A stretch of DNA of 47,665 bases, from positions 1-47,665 of the forward strand of contig JAKQSH010000367.1 in the NCBI GenBank assembly GCA_029570245.1. The letters are read 5' to 3'. This document shows, piece by piece, positions 43,585 through 47,665 of the stretch; the stretch's first letter is position 1; every line of letters begins with the position of its first letter. The notes below the pieces were generated by a model. That model did no database searches. It was not told the origin of the DNA and worked only from the letters and a program-made list of their open reading frames with translations. The position numbers and the translations under genes are program-made. This DNA comes from Deltaproteobacteria bacterium. Its GTDB lineage: Bacteria > Myxococcota_A > SURF-8.

Positions 43585-44403
43585 CTATTCGGCCAGACGG
43601 TTCCACAAAAACAGGTTGTCCGGCACCTGATCACGCTTTTTAAGCAGCTCTGCGGCGATCTTCTTCAATTCGCGCGAAGCGCCGGAGCTGGGAAATTTCT
43701 CGACAAACGGCACCTGGCTGTTTACGGCTTCATGCACTTTTTCGTCGCGCGGCATGAAACCCAGAAAATCTATGGCGACTTCAATGAAGTTGTCTGCGAT
43801 ATCGCACAGCGTCTGATAAACCGAAAGCGCATTCTGCTCACTTGCAGCCTGGTTGACTACAAGCTGAAAGCGCTTCACCGCATATTGACGGTTCAGAACT
43901 TTAATGATGGCATAGGCGTCGGCCAGCGATGTAGGTTCGGGCGTGGCGATTATGATGATGTAAGAAGCCGCCGATGCGAAATAGAGCACATGCGACGAAA
44001 TGCCGGCTGCCGTGTCGATGAGGATTATATCGTATTTGTCCGAAAGAGTTTCGAGTTGCGCCACAACCTGCGACTGCTCTTCGGGTTTAAGATCGGCCAT
44101 GGCCGAAATGCCGGAAGCCGCAGGCAGAATGCGTATGCCGCCGGGTCCGTTGGTTATTACCTCTTCGATGGTTTTCTCGCCCGAAATCAGATGCGAAAAA
44201 TTGAATTTCGGCCGGATATTGAAAAGGATGTCCACGTTGGCCAGACCAAGGTCGCCGTCTATGATGAGCGTGCGTTTGCCGTGGTTGACGAATTCAACTC
44301 CAAGATTGACGCAGAGGTTTGTTTTTCCCACTCCACCCTTGCCGGATGTGACGGCTACCACCAGGGGAGCTTTGCGTCTGGCGACTGTGCCGGAACTGCT
44401 CAA
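43585..44403 (-). CDS. flhG: MinD-like ATPase FlhG (FleN)
   Basis: 272 residues. VTSGKGGVGKTN is the deviant Walker A of ParA/MinD proteins, followed by LIIDGDLGLANVDILF (switch I), IILIDTAAGIS (switch II) and ATPEPTSLADAYAIIK. The FlhG group controls the number of flagella together with FlhF. The likely start is TTG 44403, with AAGGAG upstream. It follows flhF by 61 bases and fliA by 46, so they are probably one transcript. Confidence 0.94.
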   Translation of the reverse strand: MSSSGTVARRKAPLVVAVTSGKGGVGKTNLCVNLGVEFVNHGKRTLIIDGDLGLANVDILFNIRPKFNFSHLISGEKTIEEVITNGPGGIRILPAASGISAMADLKPEEQSQVVAQLETLSDKYDIILIDTAAGISSHVLYFASAASYIIIIATPEPTSLADAYAIIKVLNRQYAVKRFQLVVNQAASEQNALSVYQTLCDIADNFIEVAIDFLGFMPRDEKVHEAVNSQVPFVEKFPSSGASRELKKIAAELLKKRDQVPDNLFLWNRLAE

Positions 44404-44464
44404 GATTTCATCTCCTTAATAAAGTATCCGAATGATTAATATCCTTCTTAATCATGCAATATTA

Positions 44465-45685
44465 TTACATCAAAAGCAATTCCGCCAGTTTCGAACTGCT
44501 GGCTGTCAGAAGATCGTCGGGCACACGCTGTCCGACTCCGAAGTATGAAAACGGTTTTTCGGACTGGAAGTACGTATTCAACAGCCCGCCGTATGTCAGA
44601 CTTTCGTCGAGTTTGGTGAAAATGAGATTCGAGAAGCCGCGTCCCAGATAAATTTCTGTAAAAGCCTGCAGATCACGTTCTTTGGTGTTGGCCGAAAGCA
44701 CCAGATGTTTTTCAAGATCGGGAACGACTGAAATCATGGTGAAAAGCCTGTCCATGGCGGCCTGATCGTGCGGATTCTGCCCGGCGGTGTCGATAAGAAT
44801 GACCTGCTTGGAAGAAAGCACGCGATGAACCTTGCGCAGTTCGAGGTCGTTGGTCGCCATCAGCAGCGGAACGTCGATGGTGGTGGCGAATTTGCGCAGC
44901 TGATCGACCGCGCCGACACGGAAGTTATCCAGCACGATAAGACCAACAGAAACCTCCCTTGCCGTAAGTTCCGTTGCGATTTTGGCGATGGTGGTCGTTT
45001 TTCCGACGCCGGTCGGACCGATCAGCGCCACATTGCGTTTTCTGCCGCGCTTGAGTCCCACCAGAGCGCCGTCACAACGCACATTGCTGTTTATAAGCCC
45101 CGCCAGATACTCGCGCACGCGCTCGCGATTGCCCAGTTGTGAAGGCTTGAAGCGCCGCGAAACACGCCAGATCATTTCGGAGGTGATTTCACGGTTGACG
45201 CCGATGTCCAGAAAATAACGCGCCAGATCGCGCAGTTCGTCCGAGAGTTCTCCGTCTTCGGGAGCGGTGCCCTCCAGATCGTCAACCAGCAGATCGGTAA
45301 GCTCCAGCGCCTCTGCCGCAGGCGGCGAAGGCGGTTCGCGGTATTCGGGCTGCGCAGGCAGCACACTCCGAGCTCTGGACGGCCTGGGTTCGGGGTGCGG
45401 AGCCGGACGCGGAGGAGTGTATTCAACTCCGGTGACTTTCGAATGACCGGCATAAAGCCGTTCAAGAATTTTCTCCGGCGAAAGCTTCAGTTGCGGCTCG
45501 TTCTGCACCGGAACGTCGTCCTCTTCTTCGGGCGGCATGGCGGTGACTTCAAAACGCTTCGAACGCGGGACGGTGGGCCCCTTGTTTTCGTTGACGCTGA
45601 TAATCATGGCTTTCGAGCCCAGTTCCGCCTTGATTCTGCTCAGGCATTCACTGACGGTTTCGGCCTGATACTGTCTGATCTCCAT
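44465..45685 (-). CDS. flhF: flagellar biosynthesis GTPase FlhF
   Basis: 406 residues. N-terminal B-domain begins MEIRQYQAETVSECLSRIK, typical of FlhF, followed by a proline-rich variable linker (about 85-130). The NG domain has VALIGPTGVGKTTTIAKIA (G1), LIVLDNFRVGAVDQLRKFA, VILIDTAGQ (G3) and FTKLDESLTYG (G4). FlhF is an SRP-type GTPase that places the flagellum at the cell pole. GGAG lies before the ATG at 45685, ten bases from the flhA stop. Confidence 0.96.
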   Translation of the reverse strand: MEIRQYQAETVSECLSRIKAELGSKAMIISVNENKGPTVPRSKRFEVTAMPPEEEDDVPVQNEPQLKLSPEKILERLYAGHSKVTGVEYTPPRPAPHPEPRPSRARSVLPAQPEYREPPSPPAAEALELTDLLVDDLEGTAPEDGELSDELRDLARYFLDIGVNREITSEMIWRVSRRFKPSQLGNRERVREYLAGLINSNVRCDGALVGLKRGRKRNVALIGPTGVGKTTTIAKIATELTAREVSVGLIVLDNFRVGAVDQLRKFATTIDVPLLMATNDLELRKVHRVLSSKQVILIDTAGQNPHDQAAMDRLFTMISVVPDLEKHLVLSANTKERDLQAFTEIYLGRGFSNLIFTKLDESLTYGGLLNTYFQSEKPFSYFGVGQRVPDDLLTASSSKLAELLLM

Positions 45686-45695
45686 GTTTTTCTCC

Positions 45696-47665
45696 TCAGA
45701 TGGCTACCGTTCCAACGAGTTTTATTTCTACGCCCGGATCGACTTCGCGGTGAGAAATGACCGCCAGATCGGGCATGAATCTTGTTACAAAATTACGGAT
45801 GGCGCGGCGGATTTCGGGCGACACCAGCAGCACCGGAGTGCCCGCGCCCAGACTGGCTTCCTGAATGCGTTTTTCAAGGCCGTTGAGTATGCGATGGGCC
45901 TGGTCCGGCGACAGCGCGGCCTGAATGTCGTCGTTTTCGAACTGCTGCGAGCTTCTGAAAATGTCTTCGATGCTGCGGTCGAAGGTGATTGCATAAATGC
46001 GGTTGTCGTGGGCTTTGAACTGCCCGGTTATGGAACGCGCCTGCCGCTGGCGCACCAGCTCGGTCAGAACTTCCGGGTTGCGCGTCTGCCCGACATAATC
46101 GGCTATGGTTTCGATTATGCCGCGCAGGTCGCGGATGGAGATGTTCTCTTTAAGCAGGTTTTTCACCACCCGCAGCAGTTCTCCCATGGAAAAGCGTTCG
46201 GGTATGAGTTCTTCAACCAGCTTGCCGTTATGTTTTGACAGAATATCAAGCAGCTGCTGCAACTCCTGACGGCCAACCAGTTCGTGTGCATGCTTCTTGA
46301 TAAGCTCCGAAAGATGCGTGGCTATTACCGTAGAGCCGTCAACCACGGTATACCCCAGCGCCTCGGCGCGTTCGCGGTTGGCCTCGCTGATCCAGCGCGC
46401 CGGCAGCCCGAAGGCCGGTTCTATGGTATCGACGCCTTCGATTTCCTTGTCCACGTCACCCGGATTCATGGCCAGAAAACGATCTTTCATTACGGAATGA
46501 GAAGCTATTTCCATGCCGCGCAAAAGCACACGATAGCTCGACGGAGCCAGTTGCAGATTGTCACGGATATGCACCGGCGGCACGATGATGCCCAGCGATG
46601 CGGCGAACTGGCGCCGCAGTGCGGTTATGCGTTCAAGCAGTTCGCCGCCGCGATTGCGGTCAACCAGCCCGATGAGGTCGTAACCGACTTCGATGCTTAA
46701 GAGGTCGATCTGAAGCATCTGCTCGATGCGCTCTGCTTCCAGCTCGTGCGGAGGAACAGCCGCAGCGCCGCTTTCCGCAGCGCCGGTGCCGTCTTTTGCC
46801 GAACCTTCAAGGCTTTCCTCGGCAGACGGCATGTTTTTACGGCTGAAATACGCAGCGGTAATCATCACCGCCGAGAGCATGAGGAAAATTATGGTCGGCA
46901 TGCCTGGCATGAGCGCCAGCAGAGCAAGAACGACGCCGACCACCATAAGCGCACGCCAGTATGCGAAAAGCTGCCTGAAAACATCTTCGCCCATATGAAC
47001 TTCGGTTGTGGTGCGCGTAATTACGATACCGGCGGCGGTTGAAATGACCAGGGCGGGAATCTGCGACACCAGACCGTCGCCGACCGTCAGAATGGTATAT
47101 GTGGCGGCGGCATTGGCGACCGGCAGCCCCTGCTGGGCCACTCCTATGATGAAACCGCCGACAATGTTAATGGCGGTAATGATAAGTCCGGCTATGGCGT
47201 CGCCGCGCACGAACTTGGATGCACCGTCCATGGCGCCGTAAAAATCGGCCTCGTGTTCAATTTCACGGCGACGGGCTCTGGCCTGGTCTTCGCGGATGAT
47301 TCCTGCATTAAGATCGGCGTCTATGGCCATCTGTTTTCCGGGCATGGAATCCAGCACAAAGCGTGCGCCGACTTCGGCCACGCGTGTAGCGCCTTTTGTA
47401 ATAACTACAAAGTTGATTGCAATGAGAATCAGAAAGATGATGATTCCAACTACAAAGTTACCTCCGACAACGAACTGTCCGAAAGATTTTATGACGTCTC
47501 CGGCAGCGTCTTCTCCGGTGTGTCCCTGAAGCAGAATAAGACGCGTCGAGGCTACGTTAAGGCCCAGACGGAAAAGAGTTATTATGAGCAGAATGCTGGG
47601 AAACACCGAGAATTCCAGCGGTTTCTTGACGTATATCGAATCCAGCAGAATCACCAGGCCTATGG
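45696..47665 (-). CDS. flhA: flagellar export gate protein FlhA, 5' end outside window
   Basis: About 656 residues visible; the frame runs off the right edge (IGLVILLDSIYVKKPLEFS precedes the first listed Met-like codon), so the first few dozen residues of the usual length near 690 are missing. Membrane domain with several helices, and the FHIPEP segment RFVLDSMPGKQMAIDADLNAGI. The cytoplasmic domain includes EVGYDLIGLVDRNRGGELLERI, the usual FlhA-C ring-forming part. It forms the nonameric export gate of the flagellar type III apparatus. First gene seen of the flhA-flhF-flhG-fliA operon. Confidence 0.96.
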   Translation of the reverse strand, partial: IGLVILLDSIYVKKPLEFSVFPSILLIITLFRLGLNVASTRLILLQGHTGEDAAGDVIKSFGQFVVGGNFVVGIIIFLILIAINFVVITKGATRVAEVGARFVLDSMPGKQMAIDADLNAGIIREDQARARRREIEHEADFYGAMDGASKFVRGDAIAGLIITAINIVGGFIIGVAQQGLPVANAAATYTILTVGDGLVSQIPALVISTAAGIVITRTTTEVHMGEDVFRQLFAYWRALMVVGVVLALLALMPGMPTIIFLMLSAVMITAAYFSRKNMPSAEESLEGSAKDGTGAAESGAAAVPPHELEAERIEQMLQIDLLSIEVGYDLIGLVDRNRGGELLERITALRRQFAASLGIIVPPVHIRDNLQLAPSSYRVLLRGMEIASHSVMKDRFLAMNPGDVDKEIEGVDTIEPAFGLPARWISEANRERAEALGYTVVDGSTVIATHLSELIKKHAHELVGRQELQQLLDILSKHNGKLVEELIPERFSMGELLRVVKNLLKENISIRDLRGIIETIADYVGQTRNPEVLTELVRQRQARSITGQFKAHDNRIYAITFDRSIEDIFRSSQQFENDDIQAALSPDQAHRILNGLEKRIQEASLGAGTPVLLVSPEIRRAIRNFVTRFMPDLAVISHREVDPGVEIKLVGTVAI

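Noticed and set aside
1..47665. tRNA, rRNA, insertion sequences, prophage or attachment sites
   Set aside because: No T-loop consensus with a cloverleaf, no rRNA core motif, no transposase or integrase motif was seen by eye on either strand.

Overview
The window reads as a chromosomal segment of a Gram-negative, flagellated, probably anaerobic or fermentative bacterium. Support comes from an outer-membrane porin, lipoproteins with acidic low-complexity linkers, an flhA-flhF-flhG-fliA block, a NAD(H)-linked [FeFe]-hydrogenase, a CoA-transferase, two radical SAM enzymes and a PhaR-type regulator. The acidic D/E/S/G-rich linkers directly after the lipobox, together with SPFH and flagellar genes, suggest a deltaproteobacterial or myxococcal-like lineage; this is a guess from style, not a phylogenetic result. 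No rRNA, tRNA, CRISPR array or insertion sequence was recognised.

Layout. 1-756: start of a lipoprotein gene (minus). 1529-5698: four-gene membrane operon (MORN-like small protein, a fusion of a cation diffusion facilitator with an HflK/SPFH protein, HflC, HflK). 6190-7650: structured leader with an intrinsic terminator, then a fold-type III ornithine/lysine-type decarboxylase and its terminator. 7799-11220: alpha/beta hydrolase, peroxiredoxin, porin. 11492-20417: three large lipoproteins (PHP metallohydrolase, S33 peptidase, FG-GAP/ASPIC protein) interrupted by an AT-richer two-gene insert encoding an AAA ATPase and a TOPRIM-like DUF4276 protein. 20785-22431: acetyl-CoA hydrolase/transferase family. 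22520-26798 (minus): metallo-beta-lactamase hydrolase, LON-domain protein, def, fmt, rsmB. 27535-31466: receiver-domain protein plus a two-subunit [FeFe]-hydrogenase. 31599-33648: small membrane protein, ferritin-like protein, radical SAM/SPASM protein. 33810-36865: trypsin-like lipoprotein and an alpha/beta hydrolase with a histone-like K/A/P tail. 36893-38571 (minus): methyltransferase and radical SAM pair. 38845-40907: sugar-phosphate transferase, phaR. 40923-41549: HAD phosphatase. 41640-42733: AT-rich AbiF/Abi_2 HEPN gene preceded by two promoters and a short RNA-like terminator element. 42756-47665 (minus): fliA, flhG, flhF, flhA (5' end outside the window).

The most interesting signal is at 41640-42733. 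A HEPN ribonuclease-type Abi_2/AbiF gene sits 10 bases after a self-contained unit of near-consensus promoter, compact hairpin RNA and U-tract, so the toxin would be made only by read-through. This is the gene order of an RNA-antitoxin (type III-like) toxin-antitoxin system, and it lies in a family thought to be related to the ancestors of Cas13. The second candidate defence unit is the ATPase/DUF4276 pair at 16395-18123. The CDF-HflK fusion and the leader in front of the decarboxylase are the best non-defence observations.
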